DNA of 64,000 bases from NCBI GenBank assembly GCA_022036555.1, contig CM039123.1, positions 9,859,217-9,923,216 of the forward strand, in the 5' to 3' direction. Of this stretch, positions 10,703 through 22,428 are shown piece by piece; position 1 is the first letter of the stretch, and each line of letters opens with the position of its first letter. Under the pieces are notes generated by a model. It was not told the DNA's origin, searched no databases, and saw only the letters and a program-made list of their open reading frames with translations. Position numbers and translations under genes: made by a program. This stretch comes from Microstegium vimineum. Taxonomy: Eukaryota > Streptophyta > Magnoliopsida > Poales > Poaceae.

Positions 10703-13436
10703 GTGTGCAAATTAATGATTCTCCATGTATTCTTAGTCGTCAATTAGCACTCCTAGATTTATTCACAGTAGGATAATCTGCATGGATAAAAGTCTATCAT
10801 GTCCTCTTTTTTATGTCAGCTCATAATATGTATGTAGGATGTGACAAAAAAATTAGTATTGTTAAGTTAGATACCTTTGTACGTCAACATGTAGAAAAAG
10901 TTAATATTGTTAATGTTTAGATCCCTTTGTACATCGTCAACCGCCAGAAAATATTAATACTGTTAATGTTAATTAGATCCCTTCATACATTGTCGACGTG
11001 ATTTTGTATATGGAATGACATCGACTAGATTGGCATGGCTTATGGAATCTTAGAATACATTAAAAGGTGATCTACTACAAAATATTAAATACGTACAGAC
11101 ACTGATATATAATTTGCTTCACTAGTTGTTTTAGTGTATGGGTCTGAAACTTTCTGCACTTAATGCCAATAAAAACTTAGTCATATACTTGTTATATTAG
11201 AATATGTCATTAACCATGTAAGATCAAATAATATCTCTACACTTGTCTCAAATAACAATGTTGTGCATAGGAACAACTTAGAAGGAATTATGCTTCACTA
11301 CAGGTACTTGAAACATTATCAATGTCTCATAGTCCCAAAGTTAATTGGTGTTAGCTATTCAGCATATATGTCATCTTCATCTCAACATGACCTCGTCACA
11401 ACTAGTTGAGATTTATATGGTACGGCATTTTTAATGACCATACTTGACACAATTTGAAACCAAAATGCTTTGATCATAAATAGTTTAGGCTTTATTGTCC
11501 ACTATACTTTCATTTTGTGTGACCATGTTATATTTAAAAATTAGAAAGATACTTAAAGATAAAATCATATTGTTTTCTAAGAACAACTTGCTTACCATGT
11601 TCAATCTAGAAATTCTTATGCTCAAATGTATCCTACACCATGCATATTTATTTTTGGAGCCACAATTGTTTAATTTAAACTTTGAAGAAACTTTTGCTCC
11701 GACGTAAATATTTATCACCTCATGTTGTTAACCAATAAATTTCATTGCTCAAATCACAAATATTGTTTTGGTGTTTGATCCATAAGTCCTAGTCCTTATT
11801 ACCAAATTTATCCTCAGCAACAAAAGCCTCCTTTTTACAACCATAGTTGATTACTTAATTTTCTTGTTTTTTGATCGACAATTCCTTGTCCAAAGAAATT
11901 ACAACTATGGTTTCCTTTTCTATAATTATTGTAGCATCTATTTTATTTTCTCAATTGAATTTTCATTTTCATTTTCATTTTAGGTCAACTACTTTCAATG
12001 TATCGTCATCAGCAATACCATGGATTAGCTCACACTTCTCTTTCCATTACAGGTTGTGCCTTAATGCCCCTAACATTATCAGCTCATTGCCATATGTTAG
12101 GTGATCATATATAATTGATTTTTTTGCCATGTCTCATAGTACTTGTGGTTAGTCTAGGTCATCTACAAATAACCAAGGATTTTATAGTTGATCCATTTCA
12201 TTTTGATGGTAGCTAAGTTTTTGCGTCTACATTATTGATCCATTTCATTTTATGGTAGCTTAGTTTTTACATCTACATATGTAATTATTTGTGTTTAGGA
12301 AACTAAATTCATGATAACGTGCATATAATTAAGTTTACTACATGATATGTTGACTTAGTTTTTGGCTTGTGTTGTTCACTGTGAAATTATTTGGGATCAT
12401 TTATTCCTTTGTGTAGACACATCCTTATTTTCAACCAGGAAGCTATCTCAATTCTTTATGTTTACAACTCATGTAGCGTATTTCACAAATATATGTGTCA
12501 TGTGGTTTGTATTTTTTTAGTTCACTGATGAAATTGTTTGTGAGCATGATTAGTCTTTCATATAACCTATTCCGTACATAATTTTGTGAGGCTATAAAGG
12601 TGGCTTTAAGTTCACAAATGAAACTATTTATGACCAGCTTTAAAGTCTTTGTGTTCATGCACATTGTTATTTCTGATCAGGAAACTATCTCAATGTCGTT
12701 TATCATTTGCATTTTGACTATTACAGTTATTTACAGGTCAAGATGTAAATCATATTTTTAGTTCACATGTGAAATCTCATTTGATGATAGTTTAGTCTTT
12801 GTGTTCACACGTCATTGTTCATAGTGAGCCAAACATCTATCCTTTTATGATTCATATAGCTTATTTCATTAATTTTATGTCAAGTGGTAAATTTGTGTCT
12901 TTATAAGTTCAAACGTGAAATCATTTACCACTAGACTTGAAGTGTTCATAAGTATAATTATTTATGACCATGAAACTCTTTGATACCTTTCTTGATTTGT
13001 GTATAACCATATGGAGGTCCATACTCTTAGGGCTTGTCGTGGCTTCCATAGACCGACAACAACCCTTGGGGCATTATTCCAATGAGTTTCCCTTAGCTTC
13101 GTCTTCAACGAACTCTGCCATCTCTGGTGGATTTGTATAATCGTGTTCTCTATGTACGTGGAAAAGACCCCACATTTTACTAGCTTTAGGATGCATGAGG
13201 CCAGTTTTGGCATGTGCAAATGATTTTGGTTTTTTAAGCCTTCTTATACTAGCAAAATGTAACACAATGCCTACGTTGTATGGTCAATTATCATAACATA
13301 GATCAAGGATAAAATATAATTTGAATAAATAGGCATGGTCCATCTACTTCTCTGCCTTTGGATTGATTATTTTGTGTTTTCGCATTAATTTAAGCGATGT
13401 AAGCCGCATTGTAAGTCAATATGGCACACAAAAATA
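10703..13436. other. AT-rich intergenic DNA, no gene seen
   Basis: There is no coherent coding frame. Degenerate tandem units (about 50 bp, core TTAGATNCCTTTGTAC...GTTAATG) lie at 10867-10999. A tandem pair of ~46 bp (TTGATCCATTTCATTTT...) lies at 12188-12279. The segment 12400-12960 repeats phrases such as GAAACTATCTCAAT and GTCTTTGTGTTCA and looks like decayed transposon DNA. Confidence 0.6.
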
Positions 13437-13670
13437 CACTAGTACACAGAGGTACTATAGAGGCGGTTGAGAACCCATTTCTACTGGCATTTTTCAGAAT
13501 CGACAACGCTAGGGGCTAGTAGCAATTGACCCACAATACATGCGGTTACTTGAGAACCGCCAGTGGAAATTGATTTCCACATGCTGTTCAGTTAAGAGAA
13601 TCGTCAGTCTAAATCGATTTCTACTGACTGTTTTGTTAAGTGAACCGCTAGTATAAATTATTTTTCAGAA
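13437..13670 (+). mobile_element. CACTA-type terminus (left end)
   Basis: The sequence opens CACTAGTACACAGAGG. It is followed by subterminal repeats around GAGGCGGTTGAGAACC, TGAGAACCGCCAGTGG and AGTGAACCGCTAGT in both orientations. This differs in sequence from the ends at 10279 and 32820, so it is a separate family. The right end was not located. Confidence 0.6.
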
Positions 13671-13899
13671 AAATATAAATCAGATTTTAAAATAAGAAAA
13701 AAAGAATTTAATTGTGGAAGAGGCCCACTAGTAAATGGTTCGTCCGTCTCCGTTGCAAGTCGCGTATTTTTCGCATAAAATTCGTACCCACAACCTCTAC
13801 CTCACGCGTATCCCCCTCTACCACTCCACCCATGACTTACATGTCTAGATTCTATTTTAGTTCCTCACATATTATACTAAACTGAGTATAAATTGATTG

Positions 13900-14235
13900 T
13901 TTAAGGCTCTAAACAAATTCAAATTCAAAATGTTGTCAACTATAAAGTTTCGTAACTTTTCAAGATCTACAACTTTTATTTTGGTAGTTTCTCATCTGAC
14001 GTCGTTTACAAAATTTGAATTTCAAATTTAACAAATTCGAACGTAGTTTTTGATGACAAAATGTTTTTAAATGAAAAAGTTATCAACTATAAAGTTGCAT
14101 AACTTTTCGAGATCTACAACTTTTATTTTGGTCATTTCTCCATCCGAATTAAAAAGTTATATACAATAGTTCAAGTATTATATTTTCAAATATAAAGTTT
14201 CATAACTTTTCGAGATCTACAACTTTTCGCGAATT
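13900..14235 (+). repeat. Three copies of an AACTTTT/GATCTACAACTTTT motif
   Basis: The phrase CATAACTTTTCGAGATCTAC or close variants occurs near 13950, 14095 and 14200. The first two are followed by AACTTTTATTTTGGT. This motif is common inside decayed grass transposons. It likely belongs with the CACTA end at 13437. Confidence 0.6.
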
Positions 14236-15950
14236 ATATTTTAATAAAGTGATGAGTTCAAGTATTCAACTAACAACACATGATAAATTCAAAGACATAG
14301 ACAAAACTTTGGGTAGTTCGTGTAATTTGGGTCTTAACAGGGAGATATTACCCGAATTACCCAAACTAATTTCGGGTACTCAAAATCACTATCTGAATTT
14401 AGAATTTGGTAACTCGGGTCCGAATTTGGTACCTCGGATCCGAGTAAATTGGGTCCGGGTTTAGATAATTCAGGTTCAGGTAATGAGTACCGGTATTTTG
14501 CCCAGGCTTATATATCTCGACCAGTTTGCTGCTGGCACTGGAACATACTCCATCTGCACCGGACTCGACACGGGGGGGTTCACCAGCCCGGGGCCCAATT
14601 GTGCATCTAACCTCTGTTGGCCTGTTAACCAAACAATAAGGGCCGGAGCCCGGAGGATATTGCGACAAGTTTTGTACTTCCTCCGGGATCTGTACTGAAA
14701 GAAGATTTCTAGAATCCTTTGGCAGACAAACTTTTCTAATTTTTTATAGAAAAATTAACATCTATGACATAAAGTAAGCATCATATAAAAATATATTATA
14801 TAATAAATCTAATAATAATAATTTAATATTATACATTTTAATGTTTTTTTCTAAAAATTCGATCAAAGTTAAAAAAAGTTTAACTTGGACAACTCTAGTA
14901 ATCTAGTACATACTAATGGGCATTATAATTTGCAAAAATTACGAGACATAAAGAAGTCCTTGGAATGATTCTTTTTTTCCCAAGGAGATTCATCTTGCGA
15001 AATCCCAAAGCTCCAGTCAGGCGCTAGCTCTGGGAGAGGCGGACTCTCTGAATTTTTATCATTTCCTGTTCCCGAACACCTGCAGTTCTTCCTGGGTGCC
15101 AAAGAACCGGCGAGCAACAATGTGCTCCTTTCTTCAATCCGAATGATTGGTCGAAATAGCCGCTCGTCTCCATTTTTCTCACCTTCCGCTGCGGCGTCAA
15201 GCAAGCAGCACCATCTAACGCCTGAGGGACCGAATCACATCACTTGCTTTAAACGGAATCCGGTAAAGAAGAATGGTACTTATCACTGTACTGTACCAGC
15301 CGTAGTGCCACCGCCCACACCGTCAGCACCCCGTCAGGTCGACGCCAACGCCTTCGACCGTGACCCCGTGTTAGCATGCGGCATCCAGCCAGAGCCACCC
15401 TCTTCTGGTTTCCAGAATAAAGTCCCGCGTCTTTTTCTGCGTTCGGTGGCGTCGTCGGCTTGTCGCGGGGCCTTCCGTCCTTCCTTCACAGCTTGTGCAC
15501 ACACAGCGCCTGCAAGCACGCACATTCATTCAGACTGAATTCAGAACCGAGAGGCTTCACAACAGGTGCCCAAACAGAATAAAAAAAAAAGGCATAGTTC
15601 CTCCAAACGAAAGAGTGGTATCAATAATCAACCATCCCTTTCGTACCTCTTCTTGAATGCAGAGTTCTCCGAGGAGAGATTACAGTCACCTTGCCAACAC
15701 AAAAATGATACAAGTCTGACTCATCGCGCGTCAGCACTGAATCAGGTCGGCCGCACGTACGCGAATGCACAATATATTTGTTTCCTGATAACCGAAAAGA
15801 TAAGATAAGAAAACAAACAGAAAAGACATAAAACGGTGGGTTGGCAAAATAGACAACCTCACCTCCTCCTCAGGCCTCAGCGTGCACTGCCAGCCAAAAC
15901 AGCCCCTCGGCCTACCCGGCTACTCAGCACCAAGAACAGATGGCCAAGTG
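14236..15950. other. Intergenic, no supported gene
   Basis: 14330-14480 is a decayed array of GGGT...TCGGGTCCG-like phrases. 14720-14880 resembles the interior of a degraded Stowaway-type MITE. Short open frames at 14923-15204 (-) and 15122-15538 (+) have no recognisable domain and overlap each other. The right part is the distal promoter of the HMA gene. Confidence 0.5.
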
Positions 15951-15962
15951 CACTTGCGCCTT

Positions 15963-15970
15963 TATATAAA
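15963..15970 (+). promoter_or_regulatory. TATA box of the HMA-domain gene
   Basis: TATATAAA followed by GGAATCC lies 129 bp upstream of the ATG. A pyrimidine-rich leader (CCCCTCCCCTCCTCC, near 16060) follows, as is usual for grass 5' UTRs. Confidence 0.65.
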
Positions 15971-16098
15971 GGAATCCACCACCAGCATTAGCTTTGGTTT
16001 CTTCTACTTGTATGAACATACCCATCGCAGGGCATTCTCGAGCATAGCCTCTGCCTTTCCCCTCCCCTCCTCCACTACCTCTGTCCACAGCTTTGGAG

Positions 16099-17189
16099 AT
16101 GGCTCAGGTATGCAGAATTCTCCCTCCTGATTTGGTTCTTCAGTTCCTTTGATTGCTCATAGCTCTGTGTTGCTTCATCGGTCCGCAGCAGAAGGTGGTG
16201 CTCAGGGTTCCAACCATGACAGATGACAAGATCAAGCAGAAGGCCATCGAAGCTGTTGCCGACATTTACGGTAACATTTTTGCACCCACACTTTGGTTGA
16301 CTCTCCTCCTGTTTTCTGGATGATGGATTGTTTTGCTGTTGAGGCTTGGAAAATCTGTTCTGCAAAAAAAGGCATTGGATATGGTATCTGCACAAACTAG
16401 CATACTGTTTGTTTCATTTTTTGGCCACCATTCAATCTTTAAGGCACATACTTCGAATGATTAGGATGAGTTTAAGACAGAAGTTCTAGAGGATAAATCA
16501 TATTAGGTGGAATTCGCTTATCAAACATGCTAACATAAAATATGAGGACCACTCAGGACATCCGTGTGTGGTCAGAAGTACTCTTCTTTTCTACATGAAA
16601 GTTGTTATATATGCTCGGTGCAGGTGAACAGTCGTACATGGGGTTGGTATATGTTTCACAAAACTGGGGTTTCAAACCCAGTACATAAATATTTGAAAAA
16701 CATGTAGACTGAAGAAAACTTAGCAACCTGTCTATTCGACTCTAGTTGCTGTCAGGATATTTACTTGTTAGCGGTAATCAGTTATAATCTTCGAAAGAAT
16801 GTTTCCTCAGTCTGGTTTTTCTTCACGCCATATCTTAAAAAGCAGTACAACGCAAAAAAAAAATGGAAAATAAATATACTTCTACAAAGTGCTGAACAAG
16901 AAGAAAGAACAGTGTGTCAGCAAGAAAAATTGATGATACATACATTCTTTCGTGCACAGGTATTGACTCCATAGCAGCAGATCTGAAGGAGAACAAGATG
17001 ACCATCATAGGCGAGATGGACGCAGTGGCGATTGCCAAGAAGTTAAAGAAGATTGGGAAGATCGACATTGTGTCTGTTGGACCTGCAAAAGAAGAAAAGA
17101 AGGAAGAAAAGAAAGAGGAGAAAAAGGAGGAAAAGAAAGAAGAGAAGAAAGAGGAGAAGAAAGAAGAGAAGAAAGAAGAGAAGAAGTGA
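16099..17189 (+). CDS. HMA-domain (HIPP-like) protein with (EEKK)8 tail
   Basis: Three exons, 16099-16107, 16189-16270 and 16960-17189, with GT-AG introns of 81 and 689 bp, give 106 residues. The first exon encodes only Met-Ala-Gln. Residues about 5-72 form a heavy-metal-associated ferredoxin-like fold (KVVLRVPTMTDDK ... AIEAVADIYGIDSI ... KIDIVSVGPAK). The usual metal-binding CxxC in the first loop is absent (MTDDK in its place), and there is no C-terminal CaaX isoprenylation box. It is therefore a metal-site-lacking member of the plant HPP/HIPP superfamily, some of which are susceptibility factors or effector targets in cereals; any such role here is inference. The tail is eight perfect EEKK units. 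It is convergent with the PPR gene. A likely poly(A) signal is at 17320-17325. Confidence 0.9.
17087..17186 (+). repeat. 100-nt homopurine coding tract
   Basis: Every base from 17087 to 17186 is A or G on the + strand. It encodes the (EEKK)8 tail of the HMA protein through GAA/GAG and AAA/AAG codons. The imperfect 12-bp period shows the array grew by unit duplication. Confidence 0.95.
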
Positions 17190-18256
17190 TAAACCTATAA
17201 AACATATAATATAATCACATGGCCTCACCTATCTCCAGTTGCAATAGCTTAGACTTTGGACTGATGTTGCCATGTGGACTATGTAATATTTATACTACAG
17301 AGTACATATTAGTTAAAAATAAAAGTACAATTTTGCAGCATCTACGCTCCCTCCTAACTAACTTATGTTCATAAGTAATTAGATATTCCTTTTTTTCCAG
17401 CGAAGTGACAGGAGCTCTGCCTTTCAATTAATAAGGTAGAAAAGAGAGACTAAATGGCTAGATGCTCAATCTAGCTTAACATTTATCAGGAAACTCAAAT
17501 ATCCTGGCAGACCCTGTATCTAAACAAAATGAATCATATGCATACTCCTTGAAGCAACACAGTACTGGACAGAATGAATCTTGAAATCTATATGAATAAT
17601 AATTAATATACTTAAACTGCCCTGTTGCACCTATCGCTATCGCTTCAAGAAAAGGCAAACTTTTTGACAGGTATGAGTATCAATAAAGCAGTCAAATGAT
17701 CAGATGCTGCCAATATCTTAAACAGCCCCAGAAAGGGGCAATGATGCATAGACTTCCACCTCTTAGTGCGTAAAGATAATTCACGATGCATTTTACAGGC
17801 TTGTCTAATTTCTAACATGTAATCAACAAATCTTATGCTAGGGTTGGCAGAAATGACTTTCTGTGCAGAACCCACACCAGGAAAGGCACAAGTTACTGCA
17901 GCGATGTTGCTAACAGTGACAGGTCATGCAACTATCTAGGTATGATTTCTTGAGCATATCTAGTTGAGGGAGCAATATAAATCTTTTTCATTCTATTAGA
18001 TCAGAGGACAAGTGAATCAAGATTTATTGATTACTCATGATTAGTGTCCACCACCCTATCTCAAACAAGAACAGCATACAACACTTCTTTTCTGTACTTC
18101 ATCAACAAGCAAAGAATCCCACAGGACACATGCTACATCAAGCATATAAATTATAGTGTAACCACTTCCATAGGATACTCCCTCGTAATCCATCTGTCAG
18201 AAATGCAAACAGCCAAAAGAAATGAACCTCTGCATCTAACTATGGAGCATCTCATC
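17190..18256. other. Spacer between convergent HMA and PPR genes
   Basis: It holds the 3' UTRs of both genes. An AATAAA with GU/A-rich flanks sits at about 17320 for the HMA gene. I see no further gene. Confidence 0.6.
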
Positions 18257-19783
18257 TCAGCATCTTCTAAACCCTCCAAACCTTGACAGCAGATGAAGAT
18301 AATGACCCTTATCTGTCATGTACTTAATGACATTATTAGCTTGAGTATCCTTCCCAGCGTTCCGCAGTCTACTTACTAGACTACTGTACACAGGGAAGTT
18401 TGGTGTGCATCCATGCGAGTCCATGTCCTTCAGCATAGTGAATGCTTTATCAAACTCCCCTACTGTGCAAAGCCCCTGTATCATTGAATTGTATGTGTAC
18501 ACATTTGGAAGCTGCCCTCTCACCAGCATATCATCAAAAAACCTCTGGGCTTCCTCAAATTCCCCAGCTGCCACATAGCTTGAGATCATAACAGTATAGC
18601 AGACAACATCTGGGTCACACCCTTTCTTGATCATCTCATCAAAGAAATACTTGCAAGCTTCTAGGTTGCCAGCACGGCCAAGACCATCTATCAAATTTGT
18701 GAAATGGAGCACATTTGGCACACACCCAACATCACTCATATAGTTCAGCAAATTGAGAGCTGCGAGGGGTTTGTCTCCCTTACCAAGTACATGAAGCAAC
18801 AGATTGTAAGTATGGAGGTCTGGTGTAAGCCCATTTTTTCCCATCTCATCAAGTAACCGATGGAATTGATCCAACTTCCCAAGCATATACTTTGCACGCA
18901 TCACCACATTGTATGTCAAGACATCAGGTGAGTACCCCTCAAGGATCATTTTCTCATGAACCCACTCAATCAGCGAGTACTGCTCTATGGTCAGAAGTGT
19001 GTGCAATATTGCGTTAAACGCATTTCTGAATGGGCGGTACTTGAAAGTGCTCGACTTGATGAACCTCTCCACCAGCCTCCGCCTCAACCCAACCTTCCCA
19101 GATGCACATATCAAGAGGTGGAACGTCCGGGAAGAGACAGGCACCCCCTTGTCCGCCATCTCCTCAAACAGCCGCCACATTGCCTTCACCTCCCCACATT
19201 CGGCGAAAACCTTCATAACGAGGTTGTACATGCTTGTGCCGTGTTGGTACCCCTCCTGCTGCCCCGCCCATATGAAGAACTTATACGCCAGCTTCGGGTA
19301 CCTCTCACGGTTCACACTGTCCACGGACACTACAATCCTGAACAGCACCTCCCTCGCCAGTTCAAGGGACACCTTTGGGCGCATTTCATCGAGCGCCTGG
19401 CGGGCGCTGAACCCCGGGCCGTCCTGCAGCAGAATCCTAAAGATCTTGTCAGCCTCCAGCCTCACATCCTCAAAGAACCTCCTCCTGGAATTGTGACCAG
19501 GGGAAAAAGTTTCGCCGTCATCGTCATCGTCATCGCCATCGCTTTCCGGCTGGCCTCGGGGCGCCGGCAACCGGAGGAGTACTTCCCGTGGGAAGCGGCC
19601 GGCGTTCAGGCCTGCCACCTCCTCGCCTCCCTCGTGGACTTCGTAACCATTGCTCTGTACAGTGTCTGGAGGACTTTCACCGCCGTTTCTGGAACCGTCG
19701 CTGCATAGATGCCGCGACGGGCAGAGCCGGGCGGAGATCGCCCGGGCTGCTCGGAGCGGAGGTAGGTGAGCGCCCGTGATCAT
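18257..19783 (-). CDS. P-type pentatricopeptide repeat protein (At3g60050/At1g55630-like)
   Basis: A single-exon gene of 508 residues from the ATG at 19781-19783. The N-terminus (MITGAHLPPLRAARAISARL) is Arg/Ala-rich without acids, as expected for an organelle transit peptide. An Asp run at residues 82-90 precedes a helical region. Nine roughly 35-residue P-type PPR motifs span about residues 184-498, with the repeated pattern TYN..I/L..L...G....A...F.EM...G..P(N/D). The wording GLGRAGNLEACKYFFDEM and VVCYTVMISSYV closely follows Arabidopsis At3g60050. PPR proteins bind organellar RNA and act in splicing, editing or stability; the target here is unknown. An in-frame ATG 74 codons upstream (20003-20005) also exists but would hide the transit peptide, so I prefer the downstream start. 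Confidence 0.9.
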   Translation of the reverse strand: MITGAHLPPLRAARAISARLCPSRHLCSDGSRNGGESPPDTVQSNGYEVHEGGEEVAGLNAGRFPREVLLRLPAPRGQPESDGDDDDDDGETFSPGHNSRRRFFEDVRLEADKIFRILLQDGPGFSARQALDEMRPKVSLELAREVLFRIVVSVDSVNRERYPKLAYKFFIWAGQQEGYQHGTSMYNLVMKVFAECGEVKAMWRLFEEMADKGVPVSSRTFHLLICASGKVGLRRRLVERFIKSSTFKYRPFRNAFNAILHTLLTIEQYSLIEWVHEKMILEGYSPDVLTYNVVMRAKYMLGKLDQFHRLLDEMGKNGLTPDLHTYNLLLHVLGKGDKPLAALNLLNYMSDVGCVPNVLHFTNLIDGLGRAGNLEACKYFFDEMIKKGCDPDVVCYTVMISSYVAAGEFEEAQRFFDDMLVRGQLPNVYTYNSMIQGLCTVGEFDKAFTMLKDMDSHGCTPNFPVYSSLVSRLRNAGKDTQANNVIKYMTDKGHYLHLLSRFGGFRRC

Positions 19784-20025
19784 AGAGTACGCGCACTCAA
19801 GCACATGGCGAGTGAGTCTGTGAGTGGCTCCGCGGGAAGGTGATGGCGCCGAGCTATGGTTCGAAGGGTTGGGCAGCACGGCGGCGCGCCGGCGCCAAGG
19901 GAAAGGAGTTAGCTGCCTGCTGCCGCCGTGCGCCCAAGGCAGAATCTTTTGTTGCCTGCTTATTGGGCTTCTATGGATATGACACATGTTGCTGTCCGGC
20001 CTCAATCTGGCCTACTCGCGCCAGT

Positions 20026-20386
20026 AACAGTGATTTTTTTCTTTTTTATTTATTTTGGCTGAATCTTTGAAAAATCATAGTAAATCATAGAAAAACTATA
20101 AAATAGAAAGTATAATTTGTGTACTTCACATGAGTAGATCTATATAGAAAATATATAATATAATATTTTTTAGTACAGAGGTTTTTTCTAACTTTAAATA
20201 TGTGTTTTTTCTATAATTAATTGGAAAAAACTTTGTAATAAAGCATATCATATTATATGTTCACTGTATAGATCTACTCATATGGAGTTCAACAAAATTT
20301 GATTTTATATTTTATGATTTTTCTATAATTTACTATGGTTTTTCAAAAATTTAGCCAAAATAAAAAAAAAGACAAAACCATTGTTA
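20026..20386. mobile_element. Foldback MITE with ~130-bp inverted arms
   Basis: The left arm (from AACAGTGATTTTTTTC, then TTTTGGCTGAATCTTTGAAA and ATGAGTAGATCTATA) is matched in reverse by the right arm (TATAGATCTACTCAT ... TTTCAAAAATTTAGCCAAAA ... CCATTGTT). The arms diverge by scattered substitutions and meet in an AT-rich centre near 20190-20230. There is no coding capacity. It sits about 240 bp upstream of the inferred PPR start codon. Confidence 0.8.
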
Positions 20387-22162
20387 TTGTAGACCGTTGT
20401 CCATAACCGGTTAGGGGGTAAAACGAATGACTTTCAAAGTGGAAGGAGGAAAGAATTTTAGTTTCATAAGGGAGAAAAAACAAACCTAGTCCAAAGTTGA
20501 AGGAGGAAAATTAGACTTGTTCACAAAAAAAAGGTCCAATTTATCTCCTTCACTTGGTCAATTTTCCTCTCTAATCAACAAAACTAGTTTTTTAATACCC
20601 CTTAGATTTTGATTTTAGGTTCTATTTTTTTCTAAAATCATGCTCTATGTTATGGTTGGTGCCTACCTTGAAGTTGTTTGAATCTTAGTGAACCTATTTT
20701 GACGCTTATTTACTAGTAGAAGCTCTCCTTATCTATTATAGTTAGTCATCATTTATCATTTGAACTACCTAGAAGCATCATCGTCCGGTTTTTTCAACAT
20801 GGTCTAATTTATTCCCTCTAACGTGGGACCACATAAGCAAAGCCCCCATTAAAACCGTTCAAATGCAAAAGTGAATGGGCTTTAAAATTTGAGGAATGTT
20901 AAGAAAACTGGTTTTGTAGATTAGAGAGAAAATATAGGCGACCACTATAGTGGAGATAAATTGTTTTTTTTTCTTTTTCTAGTTTGAGTGGCACAAAAAT
21001 ATCCATGTATACTATTGACATATATTTCGTGAAAATGACAACTCTTAAAAACATAAATGTATCTCTATAATAGATAGATGATGAACACATGTCTGCACAT
21101 GCTCGTTAAAATATTTGTTTCTTTCATATTATGTTAAAGTTGAAAATTAAATAATTGATCATGTTATTTTTAAAAAAAACATTGTTAACGAATTTTGTAA
21201 TGATATCAAGTTTATAATACGGGAAGTTCTAAAATAATATCATCCATACAGAATTTATGTATGGACGGAATGCTCGAAAACAGTTTTTTTTCCTGTCCCA
21301 TACTCTTATTCTCATCTAATTATTCTCTTCCCAATTTAAGAGAAAGCAGATTTTCTTTGGCTTAGCATCGCCTAAAGATGGTCAACGAGCTGGGCCGGCT
21401 CAACATGACCCGGGCACGGGCTAGGCATGGCCTGCAAGGGGTTGGTCCAGCACAACACGCCGTGCCCGGTGAACCATGCCTCACCGGGCCTTGTGCCTGG
21501 CCATCAGCCCCGGCACGGCCTTCTCGGCGAATTTTTGGCTCGATAAGCACGGCCTGCGGAGCTTGACAGCCCGCGTCGCCATGGGGGGACGTCATCGTCG
21601 CCTGTGTCGCAGTCGAGCCGCAAGGGAGCGCCACCGCCGCTTGCGTCATAGTGGAGTCATGGGTCGAGGCAAGGTGAGGTGTCACATGGTCGAGGCCATG
21701 TGAGGAAGAGAAAGAAGAGGACATGGCGATATGAGGTGGAGGCCGGATCTCCATGACACGGAATGGCAATGCGAGCAGAGAGCGAAGGGAATGACAGCGC
21801 GAGGAGAGGGGGAGATGAGGGGAAAAAGCAACACATGTGATGGGGAAGGACGATAGTGCATGGTGAATTGGAATGGCCGAGTTAGACAATGGGCAGGTCG
21901 GGCTTCTATCGAGCCACCCCTAGTTACCGAGATGTGCCGGGTGGACAGACCCAGGCATGGCGTGCTCCTCATGCCAGGCTGTCCTGGACCCGCTGGTATC
22001 CGTGTCGTGCCGTGCGCATGCCGATCGAAATTACAGGCTTTGTGCTAGGCCTCCGTGCCACAGACTGCATGGCGTTTTATAGCACCACCCACACAGAGCA
22101 AGGGCAAACCATCTCCAATGTCTAGGTTTAAAGTTATAAAAAATGTCTGAGTTTACTTGTCA
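20387..22162. other. No gene seen; GC-rich transposon relic at ~21370-22050
   Basis: The left half is AT-rich and featureless. Around 21370-21560 and 21900-22060 the sequence repeats phrases such as CCGGGCACGG and GCACGGCCT, seen near the ends of grass hAT-like elements. Terminal repeats could not be defined. Overlapping open frames there are products of GC content. Confidence 0.45.
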
Positions 22163-22270
22163 GAATTATTATTCTTGCACGAGCAATTATATATAGGGGA
22201 GTTATTATTCTTACCTGACCAATTATATATAGGAGAATTATTATTCTTGCACAACCAATTATATATAGGG
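22163..22270 (+). repeat. Minisatellite, three exact-length 36-bp units
   Basis: Units at 22163-22198, 22199-22234 and 22235-22270 follow the pattern GARTTATTATTCTTRC...CAATTATATATAGG. The period is a multiple of three, so a small open frame passes through, but nothing else supports coding. Confidence 0.92.
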
Positions 22271-22428
22271 GTTATCTACGGTCACAATGATAAAAAAGGA
22301 CATGCACAAAAAAAAAGTTTAAGATCTCAACGGGTACATACACGAAGAATATAGTCTGCTAACTGTATTAAAAGGTTATGTATTATTTAAATTTAATTTA
22401 TAATAATGAACATTACTTTAGTGTTAAA

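Noticed and set aside
14923..15538. Overlapping frames of 93 (-) and 138 (+) codons
   Set aside because: No domain, no promoter or splice support, and they overlap on opposite strands.
18956..19708. 250-codon frame opposite the PPR gene
   Set aside because: Shadow of the PPR coding sequence.
22163..22270. Possible CRISPR-like array
   Set aside because: Units are directly adjacent with no spacers and lie in plant DNA. It is a minisatellite.
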